Shown here: positions 39,390 through 47,627 of the stretch, one piece after another
Layout: each line of letters starts with the position of its first letter
Numbering within the stretch: the first letter of the stretch is position 1
NCBI GenBank assembly: GCA_041300525.1
Contig: JBGLNJ010000001.1
Coordinates: 558,001-622,000, forward strand
From: JBGLNJ01 sp041300525
Lineage (GTDB): Bacteria; Chloroflexota; Anaerolineae; Fen-1058
Direction: 5' to 3'
Length of the DNA: 64,000 bases
Made by a program: the position numbers and the translations under genes
The notes under the pieces: generated by a model
What the model saw: the letters and a program-made list of their open reading frames with translations, nothing else
The model's database searches: none
Told to the model about the DNA's origin: nothing

Positions 39390-40121
39390 TCACTCCAAAT
39401 GCCACGCCAGCGTGCGCGAAGCTAACACAAACAGAACGATGGCAAAGCCCGTCAGCACTCCCAGGTCAAGCGCGGCGATTGCCAGTGAACCGCCCAGCAG
39501 CGCCACCCGCAGCGCCTCGACCGAATACGTCAGCGGCAGCGCGCGGGCGATGACTTGCAGCGCCGTTGGCAGCGAGTCCACCGGCACGAACACGCCGCCC
39601 AGGAACATCATCGGGAAGCGGATGAAATTCGCCAGCGTCTGCGCCTCGAACACTTCTTTGACCGCCACCGAGACGAATGCGCCCAACGCCGAAAAGGCCG
39701 CCGCTGAAAACAGCAACGCCAGGACGAGCAAGAGCCAGTTGACTCCATTCGCGCCAAAGGCTATCAACACGATGACCAGCACCACCAGCGTCACGGTCAA
39801 TCCAAACACCATTCCGCCCAGCAGCTTGCCCGCCAGCAGCGCCGGCAGGCGCACGGGCGCGAGCATCAATCGCTCCAGCGAGCCGACACGCCGCTCGAAC
39901 GCGATGACGATGGCCTCCATCGAACTCGTGCCGAACAAGAGCGTCAGCGCCAGCAGACCCGGCACCAGCCCGCGCAAGTCGCCGGGGTTGCGGATGGCAA
40001 ACGCCAGGACAAAGGCAAACGGGAACAAGATGCCCCAACTGATGTTGGGCGGCTTGAAATAATAAGCGCGCAAATCTTTGAGGCCGATGTACCACAGCCC
40101 CCGCAAATCATCCGCCAGCAT
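39390..40121 (-). CDS. ABC-2 type permease of exporter 2
   Basis: The 243-residue protein has six helices and the ABC-2 ending LGGVFVPVDSLPTALQVIARALPLTYSVEALR. With the ATPase at 40108 it forms a small DrrAB-like exporter in the membrane. Its start overlaps the ATPase stop by 14 bases. Substrates of such pumps include antibiotics and lipids and cannot be inferred. It is the last gene of the five-gene run starting with the PIG-L gene. Confidence 0.88.
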   Translation of the reverse strand: MLADDLRGLWYIGLKDLRAYYFKPPNISWGILFPFAFVLAFAIRNPGDLRGLVPGLLALTLLFGTSSMEAIVIAFERRVGSLERLMLAPVRLPALLAGKLLGGMVFGLTVTLVVLVIVLIAFGANGVNWLLLVLALLFSAAAFSALGAFVSVAVKEVFEAQTLANFIRFPMMFLGGVFVPVDSLPTALQVIARALPLTYSVEALRVALLGGSLAIAALDLGVLTGFAIVLFVLASRTLAWHLE

Positions 40122-41052
40122 TGCCGCCTCCCTTGCCGCCTTTTTCGGCCAGCATGACCTCGGCGCTCAGGCCGGTTAATTTGACGAACACGTCTTCGAG
40201 TGTCGGTCGAACGGTGTTGATTGCCAACACGCGCCAGTCGTTAGCCAGGGCCAACGCAGCCCTCGCCGCCGCTGCCACGTCGTCGTCCTCGACGCGCCTG
40301 GTTTCCACGCGACCATCGGCGTTGGCCAGCGTCACCTCGACCGCCGTCTTGCCTTGCGCGGCCGCTTTCAGTCCGTCCACACTGTCCAGCGCGACGATGC
40401 GCCCCTTGACGATGACGGCAACGCGGTCACACAGGCGCTCGGCTTCTTCCAGGTAATGCGTGGTCAGAAAAACCGTCACGCCTTCGTCGCGCAGATCTGC
40501 GATCATGCGGCGCAGGCTGCGCGCGCTCATCACATCCAGGCCAGTCGTTGGCTCATCCAAAAAGACGAGCGGCGGGCGATGCGCCAGGGCCGCCGCGATG
40601 GTCAATGCGCGCTTCATCCCGCGCGAGAGCTTGGCGAACGGCGCGTCGCGCTTTTCGGCCAGGCGAAAACGCGCGAGCAATGCTTCAGCGCGCGGCTTCC
40701 ATTCGGCGCGCGGCACGCCATAGAGCTGCATCGAAAACACCAGGTTGTCGAACGCGGACAGTTCGTCGTACAGGTTCGACGCTTCCGGCACGACGCCGAT
40801 GCGTTTTTTGATGCGGGCCATGTCGCTCGCCAAGTCCAAGCCCATCACCTGCGCTTGTCCCGACGTGGGACGCGAGAGGCCCGTCAACATGCGGATGGTG
40901 GTCGTCTTGCCCGCGCCGTTGGGGCCGAGGAAACCGAACACCTCGCCCTCGCGCACGGTGAAATCTAGGCCATCCACGGCGCGCAGCGGAGCGCGTCCCT
41001 TGTCCGCCGGGTACACTTTGGTCAAGCCTGTCACTTGGATCGCGTCAGTCAT
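40108..41052 (-). CDS. ABC transporter ATPase of exporter 2
   Basis: The 314-residue ATPase has Walker A GPNGAGKTTT, signature LSRGMKRAL, Walker B LVFLDEPTTGLD and the H-loop TTHYLEEAE, of the DrrA type. The C-terminal domain is about 80 residues. The ATG at 41052 shares one base with the stop of the upstream permease (TAATG); longer frames to 41235 lie inside that gene. It supplies energy for the permease at 39390. Confidence 0.92.
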   Translation of the reverse strand: MTDAIQVTGLTKVYPADKGRAPLRAVDGLDFTVREGEVFGFLGPNGAGKTTTIRMLTGLSRPTSGQAQVMGLDLASDMARIKKRIGVVPEASNLYDELSAFDNLVFSMQLYGVPRAEWKPRAEALLARFRLAEKRDAPFAKLSRGMKRALTIAAALAHRPPLVFLDEPTTGLDVMSARSLRRMIADLRDEGVTVFLTTHYLEEAERLCDRVAVIVKGRIVALDSVDGLKAAAQGKTAVEVTLANADGRVETRRVEDDDVAAAARAALALANDWRVLAINTVRPTLEDVFVKLTGLSAEVMLAEKGGKGGGNAGG

Positions 41053-41816
41053 TACAGCCCCTTTTGCCTTCCCGTCTCGTGCAGCCACAACCCGGCCGCC
41101 AGGAACGCAATCCAGAAAACGATCAGGGCGGCCGCGTCCAGCGCCGGATGAAAATAACTGCCGCCGCCCATTGCGGCGTGGATGATGTCGTTGGCATACG
41201 TCAAGGGTGAAAGGCGGGCCAGTATTTGGCCCCACACGGCCAGGCTGCTCAATGGGATGAACAACCCGCTGACGAATAGCAGCGGCCAGCGAATGAGCGT
41301 GGCTGGCATCATCACAGAGCCTACGTTCTGGCCGGGCAGCGTGGAAAATAAAACCCCCATCGAAGAGAACACTCCCGCCGAAAGCAACAATCCGATGACG
41401 AGAGCGAGAGCGTCCGTTACTCGCGCGCCCAGGGCCAGGCCCGCGATCAGCGGCAACACGGCTACCGCCACGCCAAAGACTATTCCGGCCAGCGTCTTGC
41501 CCAGCAAGATAGCCGGCAGCGACAGCGGCGCAGTGAGCAGCCTCTCAAAGGTATGCACGCGCTTTTCCCACGGGATGATGACCGGCCCGATGGAAGACGC
41601 CGTGAAGAATACAGTGATCGCGACCAGCGCCGGGATCAATTCGCCCGTGGGCCGGTTGCGTCCCACCGACCACGACATGAACATGAAAAACGGCAGCGCG
41701 ACGCCCCACATGATGACGGGCGGCTTGGCATAGTAAATGCGAATGTCTTTTTCCGCAATGATCCAGGCGCGCGCCGTTTCGTGCTGCGCTCTTGTCCACA
41801 ACGCTCGTGCGTTCAT
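41052..41816 (-). CDS. ABC-2 type permease of exporter 1
   Basis: The 254-residue protein has six helices, an N-terminal amphipathic segment (AWIIAEKDIRIYYAKPPVIMW) and LLFVSGLFIPLSSLAVWGQI. It resembles the permease at 39390 (paralogues). Its start overlaps the ATPase stop by ATGA (41813-41816). Confidence 0.88.
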   Translation of the reverse strand: MNARALWTRAQHETARAWIIAEKDIRIYYAKPPVIMWGVALPFFMFMSWSVGRNRPTGELIPALVAITVFFTASSIGPVIIPWEKRVHTFERLLTAPLSLPAILLGKTLAGIVFGVAVAVLPLIAGLALGARVTDALALVIGLLLSAGVFSSMGVLFSTLPGQNVGSVMMPATLIRWPLLFVSGLFIPLSSLAVWGQILARLSPLTYANDIIHAAMGGGSYFHPALDAAALIVFWIAFLAAGLWLHETGRQKGL

Positions 41817-42814
41817 GGCATCTTCCCTTTTCTGCCGCCGCGCCGATCTCCACCCTCGGCGCGGGCCGGCAGCGCCAGGCCGGTGATTTGCACAAAGACT
41901 TCTTCCAGGCTCGGTCCCAACGTATTCAGGCTGGCGATGGTTACGCCGCGCTGCTGCGCCCATTCTACCACACCGGGGATAACCGTACCCGGCGCGTCCG
42001 TATACAGCCGCCATTTGTCTCCAAAGCGACGCGCCTCTCGCACTCCGCACAGTCCGCTCAGCGCGGCCGCATCGCACTCGTCACAGAACGCAACCTCGAC
42101 CGATTGCATCCCCTGGAAAGTGGCTTTGAGGTTTTCCGGCGTATCAACGGCCGCGATGTGACCGGCGGCGATGATGGCGACCCGGTCACAAGATTGGCTG
42201 GCTTCTTCGATGTTGTGCGTGGTCATAAAAATCGTCACGCCTTCGTCCCGCAAGCGGCGAATGATGTCGCGGATGACCAGCGCGCTTTGCACGTCCAGCC
42301 CGCTGGTCGGCTCGTCCAAAAAGAGCACGCGCGGGCAGTGCATCAAGCCCATCGCCAGGCACAGCCGCCGCTTCATGCCCTTGGAAAAACCTTCCGAGAG
42401 CGTGTCCCGCTTTTCCCACAAGCTAAACGCCGTCAACAACTCTTTCGCCCGTCGTTCTCGCTCCGCGCGTGGCACGCCATACAAACGGGCGGTGAACATC
42501 AGGTTATCCCAAGCCGAATATTCCTCATAGATATTGGAAATCTCGGACACGATGCCAATTTCTTCACGCACCCCACAAGAGTCTCGCACCACGTCGTGGC
42601 CCATCACGCGGGCCGCGCCCTCGGTGGGCGGCAGCAAGGTGGTGAGAATGTTGATGGTGGTGGTTTTGCCGGCGCCGTTTGGACCCAGGAAACCAAACGT
42701 TTCGCCCTGGCGCACGGCAAAACTAGTGTGATCCACGGCCAACACTGGCGTCACGCCGCGCCGGCCCTGGCCGTAAATTTTGGTCAAGCCTTCTACTTCA
42801 ATCGCGTGGGGCAT
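41813..42814 (-). CDS. ABC transporter ATPase of exporter 1
   Basis: The 333-residue DrrA-type ATPase has GPNGAGKTTT, signature FSKGMKRRL, VLFLDEPTSGLD and TTHNIEEAS. It is paralogous to the ATPase at 40108. ATG 42814 overlaps the PIG-L stop by 17 bases. Four consecutive genes thus encode two exporters, or one heteromeric exporter with two ATPases and two permeases. Confidence 0.92.
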   Translation of the reverse strand: MPHAIEVEGLTKIYGQGRRGVTPVLAVDHTSFAVRQGETFGFLGPNGAGKTTTINILTTLLPPTEGAARVMGHDVVRDSCGVREEIGIVSEISNIYEEYSAWDNLMFTARLYGVPRAERERRAKELLTAFSLWEKRDTLSEGFSKGMKRRLCLAMGLMHCPRVLFLDEPTSGLDVQSALVIRDIIRRLRDEGVTIFMTTHNIEEASQSCDRVAIIAAGHIAAVDTPENLKATFQGMQSVEVAFCDECDAAALSGLCGVREARRFGDKWRLYTDAPGTVIPGVVEWAQQRGVTIASLNTLGPSLEEVFVQITGLALPARAEGGDRRGGRKGKMP

Positions 42815-43526
42815 TTGCTTCTCCCAATTCCGCCAAACAATCTCGTCCGCCTTGCCAGACCCGCCGCACAAAATGCTCCACGCCCAGAAACATGCGCTGT
42901 CGTTCCAGCGGGGCAGCCAGGATAGGCGATTCTCCCAGTTGGGTGCGATGGCAATGGATAGCGGCCAGTTTTTGCTCCCAAGCCGGAGCCACATTCACCG
43001 TGAGGGTAATCCGCTCATCAGGCACGGCGCGAATCTGCGTCATGCCCAATCGCTCCGCCAGGCTGCGCGGCACGGCGACGGTATACAATGCGGCGATATC
43101 TGGCCTGCGGCGAAACGCTTCCGCCGCGCACTGCCCGATGACAATGTGATCGGGGTGCCCCGATAATCCATCCGGCCCAAAGGTCAACATCACCTGCGGA
43201 CGCACCACGTCCACGATTTCAAGAATCTGTGCAACAACTTTTTCGGGATCGGCCTCGCTCAAGCGACCGTCCTGGTAGTTCAGCAAGCGCGGCGGCTCTA
43301 TGCCCAACGCGGCGCACGCGCAGCGCAGTTCACGCTCGCGCACGGCGGGCAGCTCGTCGGGGCGGCACAGCGGCGGGTCGCCGCACGAGCCGGACTCGCC
43401 CCGCGTAGCCGTGAGCAGATGAACGCGCACGCCGCGTCGAGCGAGCAGCGCTAACGTTCCGCCCGGACGATAGGACTCGTCGTCGGGATGAGCCAAGACA
43501 ACTAACAACACAGGTGCATCATTCAT
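42798..43526 (-). CDS. PIG-L family (LmbE-like) deacetylase
   Basis: The 242-residue enzyme has the PIG-L zinc motif AHPDDE near its N-terminus and GHPDHIVIG in the middle. The family removes acetyl groups from N-acetylglucosaminyl or similar substrates, for example in mycothiol, bacillithiol or antibiotic pathways. ATG 43526 follows CGGGTGG; a GTG three codons earlier is an alternative. It leads the exporter operon, so the exporters might carry a product of amino-sugar chemistry (inference). Confidence 0.88.
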   Translation of the reverse strand: MNDAPVLLVVLAHPDDESYRPGGTLALLARRGVRVHLLTATRGESGSCGDPPLCRPDELPAVRERELRCACAALGIEPPRLLNYQDGRLSEADPEKVVAQILEIVDVVRPQVMLTFGPDGLSGHPDHIVIGQCAAEAFRRRPDIAALYTVAVPRSLAERLGMTQIRAVPDERITLTVNVAPAWEQKLAAIHCHRTQLGESPILAAPLERQRMFLGVEHFVRRVWQGGRDCLAELGEANAPRD

Positions 43527-43590
43527 GGATACCACCCGACACGAATGAGCGACGCGCCGGTTGAGGTCGCGTCGCCCATCGTCCTGGTAA

Positions 43591-43938
43591 TTACTGAGCC
43601 GCTTTTAGCTCGGCCATCTGCTCTTCGACGGCCTTGACCTCAGCTTGCAAGTCCTTGAGGTACGTTCCTAGCCAGGCCAGGCGTTCCTCGTGCGTGTGAA
43701 AGTGGCGGCGAAAATGCCGCCCCTGATCCCCTTTGCAACAACAGTGTTCGCGGTCATGGCGGTGCTCCTGCTCACAACAGCAACCCTGACCGTGCCGGTC
43801 GCCACACCCGCACTCGTGACCGCCGTGATGCCCTTGGCAGTCATTGTGGCTGCGCTCGCCGTGGTGTCCGCCGCCGCAATCGCAATGGCCGCCATGGCGG
43901 CGATCGTGATGATGTCCGTGTCCTTCGTTGCAGCACAT
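43591..43938 (-). CDS. Cys/His-rich metal-binding protein downstream of PadR regulator
   Basis: The 115-residue protein opens MCCNEGHGHHHD and packs Cys and His in the first 75 residues (CDCGGGHHGERSHND, CGCGDRHGQGCCCEQEH). The last 40 residues form a plain helix (YLKDLQAEVKAVEEQMAELK), a likely coiled coil. It resembles the DUF5320-like or other metal-chelating proteins that accompany PadR regulators in anaerobes. It is two bases downstream of the PadR gene and should be co-regulated. It probably binds Zn, Ni, Cu or Fe. Confidence 0.75.
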   Translation of the reverse strand: MCCNEGHGHHHDRRHGGHCDCGGGHHGERSHNDCQGHHGGHECGCGDRHGQGCCCEQEHRHDREHCCCKGDQGRHFRRHFHTHEERLAWLGTYLKDLQAEVKAVEEQMAELKAAQ

Positions 43939-43940
43939 GG

Positions 43941-44348
43941 TTAGCTTTTCCTTTTCTTTGTGGATGACGATCGCGTGGCGACGGCGGACTCGTACTCGGC
44001 CAGGAACTGGTCCAGTTGCGCGCGGGTCTTGCGGATGTCGGCGGCCCACCATTCCAGGTACTCGTGCCCGGCGTCGGTGATCTGATACACGCGCCGCGCG
44101 GGGCCGCGCCCATCGGTATCCCAGGACGACGTCACCAGCCCATCTTGCTCAAACTGGCGGAGTGTGCGATAGAGCATCCCTGGATCGGCCAGGTTCTCAT
44201 CACCTTGCGCAGATCGCAGCGCATCCATCAACTCGTAGCCGTGGGCGGCTTTCTGAGTCAACCGCAAGAGCAACTGGGGCTGGATAAAGCCACGCACGTG
44301 CCGACCGCAACGGCAGCTACGACCGTGTCCTTGTCCTTCGTCACACAT
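43941..44348 (-). CDS. PadR-family transcriptional regulator with Cys/His-rich N-terminus
   Basis: The 135-residue protein has a winged helix of the PadR type (LLLRLTQKAAHGYELMDALRS, MLYRTLRQFEQDGLVTSSWD, YQITDAGHEYLEWW). Its N-terminus (CDEGQGHGRSCRCGRH) contains three Cys and two His, suggesting a metal or redox sensor. The operator-like palindrome at 44362-44382 lies just upstream, so it probably represses its own operon with the Cys/His-rich gene. Confidence 0.85.
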   Translation of the reverse strand: MCDEGQGHGRSCRCGRHVRGFIQPQLLLRLTQKAAHGYELMDALRSAQGDENLADPGMLYRTLRQFEQDGLVTSSWDTDGRGPARRVYQITDAGHEYLEWWAADIRKTRAQLDQFLAEYESAVATRSSSTKKRKS

Positions 44349-44361
44349 TGTCCATCATCCT

Positions 44362-44382
44362 ATATATGATTGAAACATATAT
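44362..44382 (-). promoter_or_regulatory. PadR operator-like palindrome
   Basis: ATATATG, seven bases, CATATAT, centred about 24 bases before the ATG at 44348. PadR regulators usually bind such ATGT-N-ACAT dyads overlapping the promoter, so autoregulation is the simplest reading. Confidence 0.65.
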
Positions 44383-44474
44383 TACAGCTTTTTGGGTAGC
44401 CTATCAAATGCTGTTCGTCACTTTTGGACATGACACTTGTCACTGCCTGCTGCGCAAGTTGGACCCGTTCAACT

Positions 44475-45194
44475 CTATCGCTTTAGCGTCAACAGCCGCA
44501 CGCCTTCGACTTGCTGAAACGTCGCGCCTTGAGCGACGGTGCGTATCACCGCTGCTTCGTCCACGACACGCGCGCCGGAAATGATCGTCGCGCCGTGCTC
44601 GAACATCACGGGCGAAAGCGGCGTGCTCGGCCCCAGCACCATAACCAGCGCGTTGGGACGACACAGGGCCAGCAATCCATCCAACGTGTGATTGATCAGC
44701 GCCGTGCCGGTGATCGCCACCACATCGGCCTGTGGGATCACGTCGGCGGCGGACTCGGCGGGATATTCGCCTTCCGAAGGGCGCAGTTCGAGCACCCACA
44801 ACTGGCCGACTTGCTCTCGCAATTTGGGGATGAAGGGAAAGTGCCCGACGAGCGCCACATTCTTGCCGCGCCCGTGCTCGGCCAGCACCTCGGCAGCGTT
44901 GATCTCGACGGCGTTGCGTTCGTCCACATCCAGCAGCGAGTTGATGGCCGCCACGCCGAGACTGGCTTCGAGCGGGTTGTCGGAGCGCGTGTACTCGGCC
45001 AACTCGCGCGCGTTCTTGAGATGCAGGCGACCTATGTCGCGCACCTGTTCGTGAGCGTGCGGCTTGTTGCCGGTGATGGTCGAAGCCAGACCGCAATTTC
45101 GACTGCACACTACCGTCCAATGCGCGCCCACCAACACCGATCGCACAGGCGCATCGCCAGGCAGACGGGCCAACAAATCATCCAGAAGGTTCAT
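44475..45194 (-). CDS. DUF364 / Rossmann-like heavy-metal-linked protein
   Basis: The 239-residue protein has the DUF4213-DUF364 architecture: an N-terminal alpha/beta domain (SVLVGAHWTVVCSRNCGLAST) and a Rossmann-like C-terminal domain (KNVALVGHFPFIPKLREQ, ADVVAITGTALINHTLDGLL, LGPSTPLSPVMFEHGATI). Function is not established; family genes often accompany metal or corrinoid chemistry. GGAGG lies before ATG 45194. The remnant of a reductase-like gene overlaps its start by 17 bases. Confidence 0.85.
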   Translation of the reverse strand: MNLLDDLLARLPGDAPVRSVLVGAHWTVVCSRNCGLASTITGNKPHAHEQVRDIGRLHLKNARELAEYTRSDNPLEASLGVAAINSLLDVDERNAVEINAAEVLAEHGRGKNVALVGHFPFIPKLREQVGQLWVLELRPSEGEYPAESAADVIPQADVVAITGTALINHTLDGLLALCRPNALVMVLGPSTPLSPVMFEHGATIISGARVVDEAAVIRTVAQGATFQQVEGVRLLTLKR

Positions 45195-45345
45195 CGTTGC
45201 TCCTCCAACTTTTTCTGCGATTCAGCCATCTTGACGCAAACAGCACTGCCAGAGCGGCAGCCAGCACACCCAGCCCGATTTCCACCTCGCGCCACACTCC
45301 GCGCAGCGGGATCTCGGCGCTGCCATCCGGCACGAAAGGGGTAAC
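45178..45345 (-). pseudogene. C-terminal remnant of a ketopantoate-reductase-like membrane-tailed gene
   Basis: Right after the stop of the LCMT-like gene a frame reads VPDGSAEIPLRGVW and then a hydrophobic helix (IGLGVLAAALAVLFASRW) with a basic tail. This matches the C-terminal tail of the intact gene at 48776 (VPDGSAKIPLRWGG plus helix). No start codon or N-terminal domain remains. Its stop at 45178 overlaps the DUF364 start by 17 bases, as operon neighbours do, so the lost gene once sat directly upstream of DUF364. Confidence 0.8.
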
Positions 45346-46236
45346 TCAGTTTTTTACCGAAGCGACGACGATGCAATGCGTTCCATTGACGCGCCCGTGC
45401 AGCGTCCCATCTTCTGCTGCCAGATAAAGCTTTTCCAACTCGGGCGGCGTGTAATGAGCGGCGATCTCAAAACCTCGCTCCGCCAAGAACGCCGCGACAG
45501 CTCCGTCTTCCAGCCCAAAGGTCCAGCCCTCGCCGGTTTTAGAGACCGTCTCGAAAATTCCCTGTTCCCCGTAATAACGATTCTCCCGCCGCAGCACCGA
45601 GGCGTAAATGTAGTCAAAGGCCACGCGGCTGCCGGGGGCGGCGCGGCTGCGGATGAAATTCAGCGTGCCGTCTACGGCCTGGGCTGAGAGGTACATGGTG
45701 ACGCCTTCCCACAGGAACAGACTTTTTTGCCCGGCCTGATACCCTACTTTGGACAGCACCTCGAATATATCTTCTTTGTCAAAATCAATCGGGGCAAAGA
45801 TCAATTCTTGGGGCAGCGTGATCTTTTTCCGGCGCAGGATTTCGATCTTGGGTTGTTGCGTGGTCGAGACATCCAGTTCGATCACCTTCGTCCCCCGGTT
45901 CCGGTCGGCAAAGCGCAAGGCGCGTGTGTCGAAACCAGCGCCCAGCAAGACAATCTGCGCCAAGCGCGCTTCCAGCGCCTCCATAAAGACCGAGTCCATC
46001 ACCTTCGTCCGGGCCAGGACATACTCGTATATTCCGGGGGGAAACATTTGGCGCATGAGGAATTTTCGCAAGGGCGAAAAGTTGAGCGAGAGCCTGGCCA
46101 AGGGCGGAAACATGACCTCGGCCATATAGTCCGGCCCCCGAAAACGAGGGTCCTTTTCCCGCGTGGCGCAGCCGCGCGCAAAACAGGTGTACGCGGCTGT
46201 GCGCGAGGACTTGGTTTCAATTCTTCGGTTGGACAT
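45346..46236 (-). CDS. LCMT/PPM1-type SAM-dependent methyltransferase
   Basis: The 296-residue enzyme has leucine-carboxymethyltransferase-like motifs: IVLLGAGFDTRALRF (SAM), KVIELDVSTTQQPK, LFLWEGVTMYL. Bacterial members methylate carboxyl groups of small metabolites or polyketides. ATG 46236 lies inside the upstream 46-residue ORF (overlap 20 bases), so the two are translationally coupled. It follows the ICMT-MBL fusion gene. The substrate is unknown. Confidence 0.88.
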   Translation of the reverse strand: MSNRRIETKSSRTAAYTCFARGCATREKDPRFRGPDYMAEVMFPPLARLSLNFSPLRKFLMRQMFPPGIYEYVLARTKVMDSVFMEALEARLAQIVLLGAGFDTRALRFADRNRGTKVIELDVSTTQQPKIEILRRKKITLPQELIFAPIDFDKEDIFEVLSKVGYQAGQKSLFLWEGVTMYLSAQAVDGTLNFIRSRAAPGSRVAFDYIYASVLRRENRYYGEQGIFETVSKTGEGWTFGLEDGAVAAFLAERGFEIAAHYTPPELEKLYLAAEDGTLHGRVNGTHCIVVASVKN

Positions 46237-46357
46237 CGTTACTTTTCCAAGTGGTGATCAAGAACCAGAAAGGGTTGTTGATGTATCCACCCAAGATGCC
46301 TAACACGGTTAGGGCTTTGATCGGTTTTCCAGGTTTATCAATGGTTGTTTTGAGCAT
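46217..46357 (-). CDS. 46-residue small protein between two methyltransferase genes
   Basis: An excellent ribosome site (GTAAGGAGAACAAAC) precedes ATG 46357. The product has a basic N-terminus (KTTIDKPGKPIKAL), a short hydrophobic core (VLGILGGYINNPFWFLITTW) and a polar tail. It overlaps both neighbours by about 20 bases, consistent with an operon. It may be a small membrane protein or a modified peptide precursor; the adjacent carboxyl-methyltransferase-like genes make the latter worth testing. No Cys is present. Family unknown. Confidence 0.6.
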   Translation of the reverse strand: MLKTTIDKPGKPIKALTVLGILGGYINNPFWFLITTWKSNDVQPKN

Positions 46358-47507
46358 GTTTGTTCTCCTTACAATGCTTGCCTTCATGCCAACCCTGTAT
46401 GGCATGAGTGTAATTCTGGCTAGCGCCCGTATGCGCAGCGCACACCAACATGACATTTTCCAGTTTAGCCAACCTGTTGATCGTTTTCTCCTGCATGGAT
46501 GTGTCCATGTTGAGCAGGCGATAAAAGGTGTGAACCTGGCCGTTTTGCAGGTTGAGGGTATCACCGGTGAACAGTACCGCGCCATTCACTAAAAAGGACA
46601 TTGAGCCAGGCGTGTGACCGGGCGTTGCGATGGCCTGAACACGGATCGACCCCGCATTGATGATGTCGCCGTCATCCAACAGGGTGTACGCCCGGTCTAT
46701 TTTTCGGTTGCGGTAGACCCCCAAGAACCTGGCGGTGGCGCCGTCAATCATCTGCTCCTCCGCCCTGGAGAGGTAGATTTGCGCGTTGGGAAACAAATCC
46801 AAGCCGCCGACGTGATCCATATCAGTGTGCGTCAGAAACAGATGTGTCACCGATGCGGGGTCTATGGGGAGCCGTTTCAATTCCTCTCGCAGCACATTCC
46901 CCGAGTAAGCGGCGTCAATCGCGACGGTGTGCTCGCCGTCGGTGTAGATGAACATGTTGACGTCCCTGTCCTTGACGGCGTACACGTTCCCGGTCACCTG
47001 ACCGGTGGGCGCTGGATACCACAGGTTGCTGTATGCCTTCCACACCTTGGGCAAGACCGCATTGACTTTTTTCTCATACGCCAGATACGCCGGGCCAAAC
47101 TTTTGCCTCAGATACTCGTCCTCCTCCTTGATGAGAAACCTGAACACAACGTACATTACGAGCGGCACGGTGAGCAACAGCCACGATCGAAAGAACAAAA
47201 GGATACCGGGGATAGTAAAGAAAATGGCATTTCCGTAAATGGGGTGGCGACAGAGCGCATAGACGCCTTGTGTGGCCAAAACATCCTCCTCGAATGCTCG
47301 ATCCACCGCCCTTGAGGCCGCAACCCATATCGGGACGCCGATAGCGATCAGGATCAGACCGGCGACGACAAAGGCGACATACGGAACTCGCTGGATCACA
47401 AAGGTCGGATACCAAACGTAGTGGATGATGAGCGTCAGAACAAAATACACGATCGAGAAAAGCGTGAACCTGGGGCCTATTCCCCAGACGGTCATTTTCT
47501 TGGACAT
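46338..47507 (-). CDS. Fusion of ICMT-like membrane methyltransferase and metallo-beta-lactamase-fold hydrolase
   Basis: Residues 1 to about 170 form an integral-membrane isoprenylcysteine carboxyl methyltransferase/PEMT-like domain: four to five helices and the SAM motif GVYALCRHPIYGNAIFF plus EEDEYLRQKFGPAYLAYEKK. Residues about 185-389 are a metallo-beta-lactamase fold with HTDMDHVGG, a GHTPGS loop and FTGDTL, so a dizinc or diiron hydrolase facing the cytoplasm. Both halves look complete. The fusion suggests one enzyme methylates and the other hydrolyses a thioester or ester of the same lipid-linked substrate (inference). Confidence 0.85.
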   Translation of the reverse strand: MSKKMTVWGIGPRFTLFSIVYFVLTLIIHYVWYPTFVIQRVPYVAFVVAGLILIAIGVPIWVAASRAVDRAFEEDVLATQGVYALCRHPIYGNAIFFTIPGILLFFRSWLLLTVPLVMYVVFRFLIKEEDEYLRQKFGPAYLAYEKKVNAVLPKVWKAYSNLWYPAPTGQVTGNVYAVKDRDVNMFIYTDGEHTVAIDAAYSGNVLREELKRLPIDPASVTHLFLTHTDMDHVGGLDLFPNAQIYLSRAEEQMIDGATARFLGVYRNRKIDRAYTLLDDGDIINAGSIRVQAIATPGHTPGSMSFLVNGAVLFTGDTLNLQNGQVHTFYRLLNMDTSMQEKTINRLAKLENVMLVCAAHTGASQNYTHAIQGWHEGKHCKENKHAQNNH

Positions 47508-47519
47508 TCAGTTTTTTAC

Positions 47520-47627
47520 CTAGCCTCGTTCTTTGCCGGTTGACCGGCTTTTGGCCCAGCCTAAACCGGTCGTCACATTCTTTTGCTTCTCCTTGATGCA
47601 AGCGCAAGAGTCGTCCAGCCATTCATC
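47520..47627 (-). pseudogene. Possible C-terminal remnant between two methyltransferase genes
   Basis: Directly after the stop at 47628 a frame reads DEWLDDSCACIKEKQKNV and continues as a Gly/Ser/Arg-rich tail to a TAG at 47520, with no start codon. By position it parallels the two clearer remnants at 45178 and 48554. The parent family is not recognised, so this is weak. Confidence 0.3.
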
